Part shown: in pieces, positions 15,605 through 25,216 of the stretch
How the letters are laid out: every line of letters begins with the position of its first letter
Position numbering within the stretch: position 1 is the stretch's first letter
NCBI RefSeq assembly: GCF_002198735.1
Contig: NZ_MWLO01000125.1
Span: 35,752-99,751 of the forward strand
Reading direction: 5' to 3'
Source of the DNA: Ideonella sp. A 288
GTDB lineage: Bacteria; Pseudomonadota; Gammaproteobacteria; Burkholderiales; Burkholderiaceae_C
Length of the DNA stretch: 64,000 bases
Notes under the pieces: generated by a model
The model's input: only the letters and a program-made list of their open reading frames with translations
The model's database searches: none
What the model was told of the DNA's origin: nothing
Made by a program: the position numbers and the translations under genes

Positions 15605-18382
15605 TCAACCGCCAGCCGCCTTGAGCAGGTCGGCCACCTCGGCCTGGGCAGGGTACTTGGCACCGAGCTTGACGAGCTTTTCCAGCTCGACCTTGGCGCC
15701 CGACTTGTCGCCCGACTGCAACTGCATCTTGGCCAGGTTGAGTCGGAAACTCGGCGAATCCGGCGCCAGTTCCACCACCTTCTTCTGCACCTCGATCGCC
15801 TTGGGCAGCTGCGACTCCGCCGCCAGCGCCAGGGCCAGCGTGTCCAGCAGCGGGGCCTGGTTCGGCGCCGCCTTGACGGCACGTTCGGCCAGTGCCACCG
15901 CGCCGGGGCGCTTCTGCTGGACCATCAGCCAGGCCACGTTGTTCAGCGCCAGCGCGTGTTCGGGCTGCACCTTGAGCACCTCGCTGTAGCGCCGCTCGGC
16001 CAGGGCCTTGTCGCCCTGATTCAGCGCCACATCGCCGAGATAGAACTGGAACAGGCTGTCCTTCGGGTGTCCGGCCAGCCAGGTCTCGGCGAACTTCGCG
16101 GCCTCGGCCTCGCGTTTGGCCTGCACCAGGGCATGGTGGAGACGCGTCGGCGCCTGCGCGGGCGCTGCCTTGGTGGTGGCCTTGCGAAACGCCGCCACGG
16201 CACCGTCGAAGTTCTTCTGGTCGAGTTCGATCTCGCCCTCGGCCAGGAAGCCGATGGGATCGTTCGGCTGGCGCGTCTGGATGTCGCGGGCCAGCGCCAG
16301 CGCGTCCTTCGGCCGTTTCTGCTTCATGGCCACGGAGATGGCCAGTCGCTGGGTGGCCAGTGACGAGGGCGCCAGTTCGAGTGCACGTCGCGCACTGCGC
16401 GAGGCGCCGTCCAGGTCATTGGCGACCAATTGGCCTTCTGCCAGGGCGATGAAGGACGCTGCGATCTCGGGACGCAACTGGGTCAGCCGATTCAAGCTGG
16501 TCAGGGCCTGCTGCGTCTCACCGGCTGCCATCTGCACACGTGCCTGTCGTTCGACGATGTCGGCGTGGTCGGGCAGGGCCCCCAGCGCGGCCTGCGCAGC
16601 GGCCAGGGCCGACTTGTAGTCTCGGGCCCGGGCATGGTGGTCGATGAGCGCCAGCCGCGCGGTCAGGTTGGTCGGGTCGGCCGTGATCGCCTCGCCGATG
16701 CGCTTGGCGACCTGCTCGGGCGTTCCGCCACTGCGTTGCAACAGTTCGGCCAGCCCGAGCATGGCCGACGCGTTCTTCGGATCGGCCTTGAGCACGGCCT
16801 CGAATCGACCCTTGGCGTCGTCCGGCCGCTTGTCGGCCAGGTCGAGCGCCGCCAGTGCGGAAGCAGAGGCCAGGAACTTCGGATCGCGCGACAGCGCCAG
16901 CTCGAAACTCTTGCGGGCGGCCACGGTGTCTTTCTTGCGCAGTTCGACGAAGCCACGCAGGTTCGGCGGTACCGGACTGGTGGGTTGCTTCTTCTCGAGC
17001 GCGTCGATCGCCTTCAACGCCTTGTCGAATTCGTTCCGACGCAGGTGGGCCGTGATCAATGCCAGGTCGACGGACGTTCCCTTGTCGTCGGCGGCCAAGG
17101 ACTCCAACTGCACGGCAGCAGCCTCGGAGTTGCCTCGCGACATCTGGCCCAACGCCTGCGCAGCCTGGATGCGCTTGTCGTCCGGCTTGAGCTTGGCAGC
17201 CTTGGCGAAATACTCGTCGGCGACCTTGGTGTCACCCTGCATCGCGGCGGCCTGCGCCATCAGCGACAGCGACTCTGAATCGGCCGTGCCCTTGTCGAGC
17301 ATCGGCTTGAGCGTGGACAGCACCTTGGCAGGCTGGCGCTGCCGCAGGTACACCTGGGCCAGCATCCGGCGCGCGCCGGCAAAGTCGGGTGACAAGCTCA
17401 CCGCCTTCGTGAGCAAGGTCTCGGCCTGGGTGAAGGCATTGAGCTTGAACTCGGTGGCGCCCGCCAGGTGCAGCACGCCCGGGTGATCGGGCAGCGCACG
17501 TTGCAAGGGCTGCAGAAGCTCGCGCGCCTTGGCGAACTCGTTCTTGCCGAAGGCAATCTGGGCCTCGAAGAACCGCGTCTGCGGATGGTTGGGCAGGAAC
17601 TTCTTCAGGGCCTCGAGCTGCGCGCTGGCTCCGTCGATGTCGCGCCGCGCGAAAGCCAGCGAGATCAGCGCTGCATGGGCTTCGGGCAGGTCACTGCGCG
17701 CCTCGAGGGCCTTGCGATAGGCCACCGTGGCAGCATTCGTGTCGCCCTTGCCCTGGGCCAGCAGGTCGCCCTTGAATTGCCAGCCGAGGGCCGCTCCGGG
17801 TGACTTGGCCAGCATCGCGTCCAGCGTCGCCAGCGCGCCGTCGATGTTGCCATCCATCGTCTTGAGGCGGGCGTCGGCGATGTGGACCTCGGGCAAATCG
17901 GGCTTCAGGCTGATGGCCCGGTCCACCGCCTGCCGCGCCAGGTCTTTCTGGCCCAGGGCGGCATAGCTCATGCCCAGGGCCAACTTCAGGTCGACCGCCC
18001 CCTGGTAGTCGGCCACCTCGAAGCTGGCGTACCGATCCACCAGCTTGCGGTACTGGCGTTGCCCGTACAAGGCCTTGGCCAGCAAGGGCGCGACGGCCTC
18101 TTCGGAGTATTTGTTCTCGAGCGCACGCCCGAACTCGGCCTCGGCACCCGCCACATCGCCGGACTCGAGCAACGCCTTGCCCAGCAGGAAGCGACCTTCG
18201 CCCGAACCGGGCGTCTTCTGCAGCATCGACTTCAACTCGATCGTGGCCGACTTGTAGTCGCGCTTGTCGATGAAGGTTTTCGCCGCGGCCAGGAGATCGG
18301 CCTCGCTCTTGCCGCCACAGGCCGACAGCAGCAGCCCCAGGGCCAACACCAAGCCACTCCACCCGATGCGCATCTCGTTCAT
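15605..18382 (-). CDS. prsT: PEP-CTERM/XrtA-system TPR-repeat lipoprotein PrsT
   Basis: Lipoprotein of 925 residues. The N-terminus has a type II signal peptide with lipobox LLSAC (lipidated Cys near 22), and the rest is about 20 tetratricopeptide-like units (recurring A..LG.A...G....A...F..AL patterns). Length, lipobox and repeat layout match the PrsT family, normally encoded with the exosortase XrtA exopolysaccharide cluster. No exosortase, PEP-CTERM or EPS chain-length gene is visible in this window, so it is an orphan here. Its molecular role is unproven; TPR arrays serve as scaffolds. It starts 123 nt after sppA. Confidence 0.87.
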   Translation of the reverse strand: MNEMRIGWSGLVLALGLLLSACGGKSEADLLAAAKTFIDKRDYKSATIELKSMLQKTPGSGEGRFLLGKALLESGDVAGAEAEFGRALENKYSEEAVAPLLAKALYGQRQYRKLVDRYASFEVADYQGAVDLKLALGMSYAALGQKDLARQAVDRAISLKPDLPEVHIADARLKTMDGNIDGALATLDAMLAKSPGAALGWQFKGDLLAQGKGDTNAATVAYRKALEARSDLPEAHAALISLAFARRDIDGASAQLEALKKFLPNHPQTRFFEAQIAFGKNEFAKARELLQPLQRALPDHPGVLHLAGATEFKLNAFTQAETLLTKAVSLSPDFAGARRMLAQVYLRQRQPAKVLSTLKPMLDKGTADSESLSLMAQAAAMQGDTKVADEYFAKAAKLKPDDKRIQAAQALGQMSRGNSEAAAVQLESLAADDKGTSVDLALITAHLRRNEFDKALKAIDALEKKQPTSPVPPNLRGFVELRKKDTVAARKSFELALSRDPKFLASASALAALDLADKRPDDAKGRFEAVLKADPKNASAMLGLAELLQRSGGTPEQVAKRIGEAITADPTNLTARLALIDHHARARDYKSALAAAQAALGALPDHADIVERQARVQMAAGETQQALTSLNRLTQLRPEIAASFIALAEGQLVANDLDGASRSARRALELAPSSLATQRLAISVAMKQKRPKDALALARDIQTRQPNDPIGFLAEGEIELDQKNFDGAVAAFRKATTKAAPAQAPTRLHHALVQAKREAEAAKFAETWLAGHPKDSLFQFYLGDVALNQGDKALAERRYSEVLKVQPEHALALNNVAWLMVQQKRPGAVALAERAVKAAPNQAPLLDTLALALAAESQLPKAIEVQKKVVELAPDSPSFRLNLAKMQLQSGDKSGAKVELEKLVKLGAKYPAQAEVADLLKAAGG

Positions 18383-18505
18383 CGAACCACCCCTGAAGGC
18401 TGAAATCTGCCAAACCTTGAAGTATGACCATCAGCCCAGCGTGCCAGCGCCCCCGGACTCGCGGCTGTCGAGCATTCGGCCACGAAGCGTGGCGGGCAGC
18501 TTGAC

Positions 18506-19525
18506 TCAGCGCAATCGCACGACGGACCCGGCCGCCTTCATCATGCCCTCACCCACCGACGCGCCGAAGCGCCGCGCGAGCTTCTCGGCGACATTCTCCT
18601 TGGGGGTGTAGTCGATCACCTCCTCGGCCTGGATGACATCGCGGGCCACCGTGTCGAGCGTGCCGAGGTGATCGGCCAGGCCCAGGCGCACGGCTTCCTC
18701 GCCGTTCCAGAACAGCCCGGAGAACGTCTCGCGGGTTTCCTTCAGGCGGTCGCCTCGTCCGGCCTTGACGACCTGGATGAACTGGCGGTGGATCTGGTCG
18801 ATCATGGCCTGGGCATAGGCCTTGTGGCGCTCGTTCTGCGGCGAGAACGGATCGAGCATGCCCTTGTTCTCGCCGGCCGTCAGCAGGCGCCGCTCGACGC
18901 CGAGCTTGTCCATGGTGCCGGCAAAGCCGAATCCGTCCATCAGCACGCCGATCGACCCGACCAGACTGGCCTTGTCGACGTAGATCTCGTCGGCCGACAC
19001 CGCGATGTAATAGGCTGCCGACGCGCACATCTCGTCGACGACCGCATACACCTTCTTCTTGTGCAGCGCCTTGAGGCGGCGGATCTCGTCGTTGACGATT
19101 CCCGCCTGCACCGGGCTGCCGCCAGGGCTGTTGATGCGGATCACCACGCCCTTGGCACCGACGTCCTCGAAGGCATTCTTCAGCCCGGCGATCAGTTGCT
19201 CCGCGCTGGCCTCGGTGTCGGCGGCGATCTCGCCCTTGACCTCCACCAGGGCCGTGTGCGGGCCCTGGGGTGCCGACGTATGCCCCCGCTGGGAAAACAG
19301 CACCCACACGATCATGGCGACAAGACCCAGCCAGGCCAGGCGAAAGAAGACGCGCCAGCGGCGATCGCTGCGGCGGTCCTGCAGCAACTCGTGCGCCAGT
19401 CGTTCGAGGGTCTGCTCGACGGCAGGCCGGGACGCTGACGGGAGTGCGTCGACCCGTCGCTCTGGCATCGGCGCCGACTCGGGTGTCGCGGCGTGGGGGT
19501 TCGGGGTGTCGTCGGGCGGTGTCAT
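18506..19525 (-). CDS. sppA: signal peptide peptidase SppA, S49 family
   Basis: Membrane-bound serine/lysine protease of 339 residues that degrades cleaved signal peptides. A cytoplasmic lead of about 58 residues precedes one membrane span (FFRLAWLGLVAMIVWVLF, 60-78), then a single S49 domain with the nucleophile in MCASAAYYIA (Ser169) and the likely general base in AGENKGML (Lys221). INSPGGSP (131-138) is the conserved strand-turn. This is the short, single-domain form of Bacillus type, not the duplicated E. coli form. It overlaps the Rieske gene end by 4 nt, so the pair is co-translated. Confidence 0.92.
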   Translation of the reverse strand: MTPPDDTPNPHAATPESAPMPERRVDALPSASRPAVEQTLERLAHELLQDRRSDRRWRVFFRLAWLGLVAMIVWVLFSQRGHTSAPQGPHTALVEVKGEIAADTEASAEQLIAGLKNAFEDVGAKGVVIRINSPGGSPVQAGIVNDEIRRLKALHKKKVYAVVDEMCASAAYYIAVSADEIYVDKASLVGSIGVLMDGFGFAGTMDKLGVERRLLTAGENKGMLDPFSPQNERHKAYAQAMIDQIHRQFIQVVKAGRGDRLKETRETFSGLFWNGEEAVRLGLADHLGTLDTVARDVIQAEEVIDYTPKENVAEKLARRFGASVGEGMMKAAGSVVRLR

Positions 19526-19938
19526 GACTGGCCTTCAGGGTGCGGCGGCTCGTCGAAGGCGACGGGGCGGATGTCGGGGGAAGGATACCAATACACCTGC
19601 CCCCCCGACTCGGCGGCCCGAATGGCCATCAGCTTCGACCGGCCGCACGGACCACCCACGCAGCGGCCATCGGCGGGCTCGTAGGTGGCACCATGGATCG
19701 AGCAGACGATCCAGCGCTTGTCCAGGTCCAGGAACTGGCCCGGCTGCCAGTCCATCTCGACAGGCACATGCGAACAACGGTTGACATAGGCCACCACGCG
19801 GCCATCGAAGCGCATCGCGAAGGCCCGCGCCGGCCGACCCCAGAGCAGCACGTCGAAGACGTGGGCCAGGCCGCGCTCGGCCAGCGCCTCGGCAGCGCAC
19901 AAGGCCTGCGGCTCAGGCGTTGGCGACGAGCCACTCAT
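19522..19938 (-). CDS. Rieske [2Fe-2S] domain protein
   Basis: Soluble protein of 138 residues that is one Rieske domain. The cluster ligands are RCSHVP and VCSIHGATYEP, then a GGPCGRSKL loop. The spacing between the two ligand pairs is 21 residues, longer than in most Rieske ferredoxins. The ATG at 19938 (MSGSSPTPEPQAL) lies inside the end of the upstream HAD gene with a 26-nt overlap; earlier in-frame starts would read through the HAD gene and are unlikely. It may be a ferredoxin-like electron carrier; no oxygenase partner is nearby. In Burkholderiales this gene commonly sits between gph-like and sppA genes. Confidence 0.88.
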   Translation of the reverse strand: MSGSSPTPEPQALCAAEALAERGLAHVFDVLLWGRPARAFAMRFDGRVVAYVNRCSHVPVEMDWQPGQFLDLDKRWIVCSIHGATYEPADGRCVGGPCGRSKLMAIRAAESGGQVYWYPSPDIRPVAFDEPPHPEGQS

Positions 19939-20575
19939 GCAGTTGCGCGGTACTGTGGGCCACGACCAATGGATCGAAGGCTTCGAAAGCCTCGGGCTCA
20001 TGGGCGCCGAAGCTCACGCCGATGCGGGCCGCGCCGGCATTGACGGCCAACTGCAGGTCGTGCGTGGTGTCGCCGATCATCAGCGTGCGGGCCGGGTCCA
20101 CGCCGAACTCGCGCATCAGTTGCTGCAACATCAGCGGCGCGGGCTTGCTGGCGGTCTCGTCGGCGGTGCGGGTGGCGTCGAACAGGCCCCGCAACTGCAC
20201 CGTGTCGAGCGCCTCGTCCAGGCCACGCCGGCTCTTGCCGGTGGCCACGCCCAACCAGTGGTTGCGGGCCTTCAGCGCATGCAGCATCTCCAGCGTGCCC
20301 GGGAAGAGCACCAGTTCGTGCTGCCGCGCGAAGTAGTGATGGCGGTAGCGCAGGCCCAGTTCCGGGTAGCGCGACTCGGGCAGGCCGGGCACCGCGTGCT
20401 GCAGCGCATCGTGCAGGCCCAGGCCGATGACATAGGCCGCCTGGCTGTCGCTGGGCACTGCCACGCCGAGGTCGACGCAGGCGGCCTGGATGCAGCGCAC
20501 GATCAGCGCGGTGGAGTCGAACAGCGTCCCGTCCCAGTCGAAGACGATCAGGTCGAAGCGGCGGGGTGCGGACAT
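19913..20575 (-). CDS. HAD-IA phosphatase, phosphoglycolate-phosphatase-like
   Basis: Haloacid-dehalogenase superfamily phosphatase of 220 residues. Motif I is VFDWDGTLFDS (nucleophile Asp13, acid Asp15), motif II ATGKSRRG, motif III the Lys in TASKPAPLML and motif IV MIGDTTHDLQLA. The helical cap between motifs I and II is subclass IA. Such genes next to rluC are usually annotated as Gph-like; the real substrate is unknown. The ATG at 20575 (MSAPRRFDLIVF) is 4 nt after the rluC stop, and the 3' end overlaps the Rieske gene, so rluC, this gene, the Rieske gene and sppA form one unit. Confidence 0.91.
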   Translation of the reverse strand: MSAPRRFDLIVFDWDGTLFDSTALIVRCIQAACVDLGVAVPSDSQAAYVIGLGLHDALQHAVPGLPESRYPELGLRYRHHYFARQHELVLFPGTLEMLHALKARNHWLGVATGKSRRGLDEALDTVQLRGLFDATRTADETASKPAPLMLQQLMREFGVDPARTLMIGDTTHDLQLAVNAGAARIGVSFGAHEPEAFEAFDPLVVAHSTAQLHEWLVANA

Positions 20576-20579
20576 GGTG

Positions 20580-21593
20580 TCAGTGCGGGGTGCCGAGGCG
20601 GGCCAGGAGTGTCGCGCATTCGGCCGGCAGGGGCGACTGCAGGTCGATGCGGGCCCCGGTGGCGGGATGGTCGAAGGCCAGCCGGCGGGCGTGCAGGAAC
20701 ATGCGCTCGAAGCGCACACCGGCCAGGCCTTCGCCGCGCGAAAGCTGGCGGTTGAGGGCGAAATCACCGTACTTCGGGTCGCCGACGACCGGGTGCCCAG
20801 CGTTGGCCAGGTGCACACGAATCTGGTGGGTGCGCCCGGTCTTGATGGTCACATCGAGCAGGCTGTAGTCGGCGAAGGCCTGCACCACCTTCACCAGGCT
20901 GATCGAGCGGCGGCCGTCAGCATGGTCGTTCGGCACGGCGCGCACATGGCGCTCGCCGGCGGCGTCCAGCGTCTTGTGCAGCGCCACGTCGACCACCTTC
21001 AGCCGCGCCGGCCAGGTGCCGGGCACCAGCGCGGCATAGGTCTTATCGGTCTCGCGCTCTCTGAACTGTGCCTGCAGCCCGGTCAGCGCACTGCGCTTCT
21101 TCGCCAGCAGCAGGATGCCGGAGGTTTCCTTGTCGAGCCGGTGCACGAGTTCGAGGAAGCGCGCCTGCGGCCGGGCCTGGCGCAGTTGCTCGATCACGCC
21201 GAAGGCCACGCCGCTGCCGCCGTGCACTGCGACACCCGCAGGCTTGTCGATGGCCAGCAGGTGCTCGTCCTCGAACAGCACCGGGAACTCCCGCGCCGGC
21301 GCCGACACCGCCCCGGCGGGCCGCTCGGCCACGCGCACCGGCGGCACGCGGACCTCGTCGCCCAGGGCCAGCCGGGTGTCCGCAGACGCCCTGCCCTTGT
21401 TCACCCGCACCTCGCCGGAACGGATGACGCGGTAGACGTGGGTCTTGGGCACCCCCTTGAGCAGGCGCATGAGGAAGTTGTCGAGCCGCTGGCCTTCACC
21501 GGCCTCGTCGACGACCAGCCGACGCACCTCGGGCGGGGCGGCATCTTGCGGCGCGGCGTGCGTTGGAATGCTGCTTATAATGCGCCGGACCAC
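20580..21593 (-). CDS. rluC: 23S rRNA pseudouridine synthase RluC
   Basis: Modifies uridines of 23S rRNA (positions 955, 2504 and 2580 in E. coli). The protein of 337 residues has an N-terminal S4 RNA-binding domain (GQRLDNFLMRLLKGVPKTHVY, near 34-54) and the RluA catalytic domain with the active Asp in HRLDKETSG and the IKTGRTHQIRVHLANAGHP motif. The start is GTG at 21593, in a region that also holds the likely rne promoter on the other strand, the classic rne/rluC divergent pair of proteobacteria. Downstream it runs into the HAD phosphatase gene. Confidence 0.93.
   Translation of the reverse strand: MVRRIISSIPTHAAPQDAAPPEVRRLVVDEAGEGQRLDNFLMRLLKGVPKTHVYRVIRSGEVRVNKGRASADTRLALGDEVRVPPVRVAERPAGAVSAPAREFPVLFEDEHLLAIDKPAGVAVHGGSGVAFGVIEQLRQARPQARFLELVHRLDKETSGILLLAKKRSALTGLQAQFRERETDKTYAALVPGTWPARLKVVDVALHKTLDAAGERHVRAVPNDHADGRRSISLVKVVQAFADYSLLDVTIKTGRTHQIRVHLANAGHPVVGDPKYGDFALNRQLSRGEGLAGVRFERMFLHARRLAFDHPATGARIDLQSPLPAECATLLARLGTPH
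21576..21581 (+). promoter_or_regulatory. possible -10 box (TATAAT) for rne
   Basis: A perfect TATAAT lies on the plus strand inside the first codons of the divergent rluC gene. If used, rne would have a leader of about 550 nt. No good -35 is present at 16-18 nt, so this is tentative; long rne leaders are known from E. coli. Confidence 0.35.
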
Positions 21594-22142
21594 AATTGAG
21601 CCCTAAGTGCTTGATTTTTCAGAGTTTACCCGGGCGTGCCGGGCTCTATTGTGGCGGCGCGCCCTTGTTGGCGCACCAAAGCGTTGATGCAACGCCTGAT
21701 TCCGGCGCAGCAGGTTGCAGTCCCCGAAGCGATGCAGCGGCCCGCAGGCCAGGCGGAAGAGACACGTTGACACAGCCGTCCCACTTCGGGAAAGAAACCA
21801 GCTCATGGGAGGCAGACCGGTCCACAGGCCGTGCTGCCCCCCGCGTCGAAGCACACCGCCCGGTCCGCATGCTGTCCCACCCCTGCCTCCGAACGCTCGC
21901 CCGTGATGGCGAGTTGCGCCTGTCGTGCGCCGGACAGGGGTGCGCAGCAGCGCCGACCCGAACTGCCTCGTCGCACGCGGCCCCGCTGCACCCATGATCG
22001 TTGTTCGATCACTGCAGCCCAGGGCAATTCCTTCTCCGGCCGTCCCTCGTTTCTCGTGCATCGGTTGAGTCGCCTGCTCACCTGAGCCGGCGACCTGTTG
22101 GGGCAGCCCCGCACCTGCGGGGCTGCGTGACTGGGAGTGCAC
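21594..22142 (+). other. long rluC-rne intergenic region / rne leader
   Basis: This stretch of about 550 nt between divergent rluC and rne has no convincing gene. It holds several GC hairpins, among them CCCGG-gcgtg-CCGGG around 21630, and one perfect 10-bp stem just before rne. I read it as the rne 5' leader plus the rluC promoter area. Confidence 0.55.
22103..22126 (+). promoter_or_regulatory. hairpin in the rne leader
   Basis: GCAGCCCCGC-acct-GCGGGGCTGC is a perfect 10-bp stem with a 4-nt loop. It ends 16 nt before the rne ATG and 6 nt before the GGGAG ribosome binding site, so it could affect translation or be the RNase E feedback element. No T-run follows, so it is not a standard terminator. 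Confidence 0.6.
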
Positions 22143-25118
22143 ATGAAACGCATGCTGATCAATGCCACGCAGCCGGAAGAGCGGCGCCTGGCCATCGTCG
22201 ACGGCCAGAAGCTGCTCGACTTCGAGACCGAGATCGAAGGGCGCGAGCAGCGCAAGGGCAACATCTACAAGGCCGTCGTCACCCGCGTCGAGCCGTCTCT
22301 CGAGGCCTGTTTCGTCGACTACGGCGAAGAACGCCACGGTTTCCTGCCGTTCAAGGAGATTTCGAAGCAGTACTTCCGTGAAGGCGTCGAGGCCAAGAAC
22401 GCCAGCATCAAGGAAGCCATCCGCGAAGGCCAGGAACTCCTGATCCAGGTCGAGAAGGAAGAACGCGGCAACAAGGGGGCGGCGCTGACCACTTTCGTCA
22501 GCCTGGCCGGCCGTTACCTGGTGCTGATGCCCAACAACCCGCGCGGCGGCGGCGTGTCGCGCCGCATCGAGGGTGAAGACCGCGAAGAGCTGAAGGAAAA
22601 CCTCGATCAGCTCGAGTACCCCAAGGGCATGAGCCTGATCGCCCGCACCGCCGGCATCGGTCGCACTGCGCCCGAGTTGCAGTGGGACCTGAACTACATG
22701 CTCAAGCTGTGGTCGGCGATCGACTCGGCCAGCAAGGCCGGCAAGGGCGCCTTCCTGATCTACCAGGAAAGCTCGCTGGTCATCCGCGCGATCCGCGACT
22801 ACTTCACGTCGGACATCGGCGAGATCCTGATCGACACCGACGACATCTACGAGCAGGCCCAGCAGTTCATGAACCACGTGATGCCGGAATCGGCCTCGCG
22901 TGTGAAGCGCTACCGCGACGACGCGGCGCTGTTCAGCCGCTTCCAGATCGAGCACCAAATCGAGACGGCGTTCTCCCGCACGGTCAATCTGCCGGCCGGT
23001 GGCGCCATCGTCATCGACCACACCGAGGCGCTGGTGTCGGTGGACGTGAACTCCGCCCGCGCCACCCGTGGCGGCGACATCGAGGAAACCGCCACCCGCA
23101 CCAACCTGGAAGCCGCCGACGAGATCGCGCGCCAGATGCGCCTGCGCGACCTGGGCGGCCTGATCGTCGTCGACTTCATCGACATGGAGGAGAGCAAGAA
23201 CCGCCGCGAGGTCGAGCAGCGCCTGCGCGACGCGATGCGCCAGGACCGCGCCCGCGTGCAGTTCAGCTCGATCAGCAAGTTCGGCCTGCTCGAACTGAGC
23301 CGCCAGCGCCTGCGCCCGGCCCTGAGCGAAGGCAACCACATCACCTGCCCGCGCTGCAACGGCACGGGCCACATCCGCGACACCGAGTCGAGCGCGCTGC
23401 AGATCCTGCGCATCATCCAGGAGGAGACGCTGAAGGACAACACGGCCGCGGTGCATGTGCAGGTGCCGGTGGAAGTGACGAGCTTCCTGCTCAACGAAAA
23501 GCGCACCGAGATCACCAAGATCGAACTCAAGCAGCGCTGCACCGTGCTGCTGGTGCCCAACAAGCACCTCGAAACCCCGAACTACAAGCTCGAACGCCTG
23601 CGCCACGACGATCCGCGGCTGGAGAACCTGCAGGCCAGCTACACGATGATCGAGGAGCCGGACGACGAGGTGGCGATCAGCCGCCGCGAGAAGGCCAAGC
23701 CCAAGCAGGAGCCGGTCATCAAGGGCGTGCTGCCCGACCAGCCCGCACCGGTGAGTGTGCCGAAACCCGAGCCGGTCGCGGCCGCGCCGGTCGCCGCAGC
23801 GGCCGCCACGCCCGCCGTGCCGCCCACGCCCAGTTGGGTCACCGAAGCACCGCCACCCGCGGCCGGCTCGGGGTTCTTCGGCTGGGTGCGCAAGCTCTTC
23901 GGCGTCACCACACCGCCGCCCGCTGCCCCCACCGCTGCGCCCGTGGCCACGCCACCGGCCGCTCCGGCAGAGGCGGCTGGCGAGAAGCGCGAAGGCCGCG
24001 GTGATGCCCGCCGCGGCGACCGCGGAGGCCGCAACGATCGCGGCGGCCGAGGTCGAGACCGGGACGGCAAGCCTGCCGAAGGCCGTGGCGAAGGCCGCGC
24101 TGACGGCCGTGGCGAGTCGCGCGGCGACGGTGGCCGCGGCGAAGGCCGTGGCGAGGGCCGTGGCGAGGGCCGTGGTCGTGGCGGCGACAGCCGACGTGAC
24201 GGGCGCCGCAACGAGCGCCCGGCAGAAGGCGACGCAACGCCTCGCAGCGCGATTGCGGCGGACGCCGCAGCCGACGCCCCGCGTCGGCCCGCACGTGGCG
24301 CTGACCGCGACGCAGCGGCCCTGGAGCCGCAGAACGCCCTGCTGTCACCCGTCGAAGGTTCACCGGCAGCCGACACTCCGCCGAGCGATGGCAACGACGG
24401 CGAGCGCGACGAACAACGCCGTCGGCGCCGCCGTCGCGGCGGGCGTGGTGGGCGTGAAGACGGCGCACCCGAGGCCCAGGGGGGCGACGAGAGCCCCCGC
24501 GACGTCGACGCGGTGGCATCGGCCGATGTGGCACCGGCCGACGTGGTCGCACCAGCCACGGACTCCGAACGGCCGTCTGGCGATGCAGCCGATGGCACCG
24601 ATGCGGCGACATCGGACGACCGTGACGGCACCCGCCGCCGCGGCCGTGGCCGCAACCGTCGCGAGCGCCCTGCCGACGAGGCGGTGGCCGCTGTCGACGA
24701 CACCATGACGCCGCCCGAAGGCGAGACCGTCCCCACGCCAGAAGCCGCCGAGGCGCCGATCGCAGCCGCGCTCGCCGTCCCTGCGCCGCCCCCCTCACGG
24801 CCCGAGCCGCGCTCGGTCGCCGCCCCGGTGACGGACGCCGCGCCCCGCGGAATGCCGCGCGTGACGCCGTACAGCCTGCCGCTGGACGAACTGCAGCGCG
24901 TGGCCCAGGTCTCGGGGCTGGAGTGGGTCAACTCGGACGCCGAGCGCATCCGACTGGTGCAGGAGGCCATGGCCAACGAGCCGAAGCCGGTGCACGTGCC
25001 GCGCGCGCGCAAGCCGGTCGCGCAAGTCGACGAAGGCCCGCTCGTGCTGGTCGAAACCCGCAAGGATCTCTCCCAGCTCAAGCTGCCGTTCGAGGCCGGC
25101 GGCCCAGCCGCGCGCTGA
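22143..25118 (+). CDS. rne: ribonuclease E
   Basis: Endoribonuclease that initiates mRNA decay and processes rRNA, and scaffolds the degradosome. The protein of 991 residues has the N-terminal S1 domain ([22 protein letters not shown] near 38-60), the DNase I-like catalytic domain with the metal-binding aspartates around [11 protein letters not shown] and VDFIDMEE, and the zinc link CPRCNGTGH (C-x2-C). The second half is disordered: Arg/Gly/Glu-rich, with Pro/Ala spacers and an end motif [15 protein letters not shown]. The ATG at 22143 with GGGAG six nt upstream is preferred over the GTG at 22137. It is convergent with nagZ. Confidence 0.95.
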   Translation: MKRMLINATQPEERRLAIVDGQKLLDFETEIEGREQRKGNIYKAVVTRVEPSLEACFVDYGEERHGFLPFKEISKQYFREGVEAKNASIKEAIREGQELLIQVEKEERGNKGAALTTFVSLAGRYLVLMPNNPRGGGVSRRIEGEDREELKENLDQLEYPKGMSLIARTAGIGRTAPELQWDLNYMLKLWSAIDSASKAGKGAFLIYQESSLVIRAIRDYFTSDIGEILIDTDDIYEQAQQFMNHVMPESASRVKRYRDDAALFSRFQIEHQIETAFSRTVNLPAGGAIVIDHTEALVSVDVNSARATRGGDIEETATRTNLEAADEIARQMRLRDLGGLIVVDFIDMEESKNRREVEQRLRDAMRQDRARVQFSSISKFGLLELSRQRLRPALSEGNHITCPRCNGTGHIRDTESSALQILRIIQEETLKDNTAAVHVQVPVEVTSFLLNEKRTEITKIELKQRCTVLLVPNKHLETPNYKLERLRHDDPRLENLQASYTMIEEPDDEVAISRREKAKPKQEPVIKGVLPDQPAPVSVPKPEPVAAAPVAAAAATPAVPPTPSWVTEAPPPAAGSGFFGWVRKLFGVTTPPPAAPTAAPVATPPAAPAEAAGEKREGRGDARRGDRGGRNDRGGRGRDRDGKPAEGRGEGRADGRGESRGDGGRGEGRGEGRGEGRGRGGDSRRDGRRNERPAEGDATPRSAIAADAAADAPRRPARGADRDAAALEPQNALLSPVEGSPAADTPPSDGNDGERDEQRRRRRRRGGRGGREDGAPEAQGGDESPRDVDAVASADVAPADVVAPATDSERPSGDAADGTDAATSDDRDGTRRRGRGRNRRERPADEAVAAVDDTMTPPEGETVPTPEAAEAPIAAALAVPAPPPSRPEPRSVAAPVTDAAPRGMPRVTPYSLPLDELQRVAQVSGLEWVNSDAERIRLVQEAMANEPKPVHVPRARKPVAQVDEGPLVLVETRKDLSQLKLPFEAGGPAAR
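24079..24190 (+). repeat. tandem GRGE-coding repeat in rne
   Basis: Imperfect 12-nt units (ggccgtggcgag and variants) encode runs of Gly-Arg-Gly-Glu in the disordered arm of RNase E. This is an RNA-binding low-complexity tract and a likely place for length variation between strains. Confidence 0.7.
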
Positions 25119-25129
25119 GCTCCGACGCC

Positions 25130-25157
25130 GTGCGGTTCAACAGCCGTTGAACCGCAC
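25130..25157. terminator. bidirectional hairpin between rne and nagZ
   Basis: GTGCGGTTCAAC-agcc-GTTGAACCGCAC is a perfect 12-bp stem with a 4-nt loop, placed 11 nt after the rne stop and 59 nt after the convergent nagZ stop. There is no T-run on either side, so it may work as a 3'-end stabiliser or a weak terminator. Confidence 0.6.
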
Positions 25158-25216
25158 CGTCGCGACGCCTGGACAAGGCGCTGCAGCCCGCGTGGGTGCC
25201 GCTCGACCTGGACGGA

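Noticed and set aside
21767..21772. Perfect TTGACA in the rne leader
   Set aside because: No -10-like hexamer lies 16-18 nt downstream.
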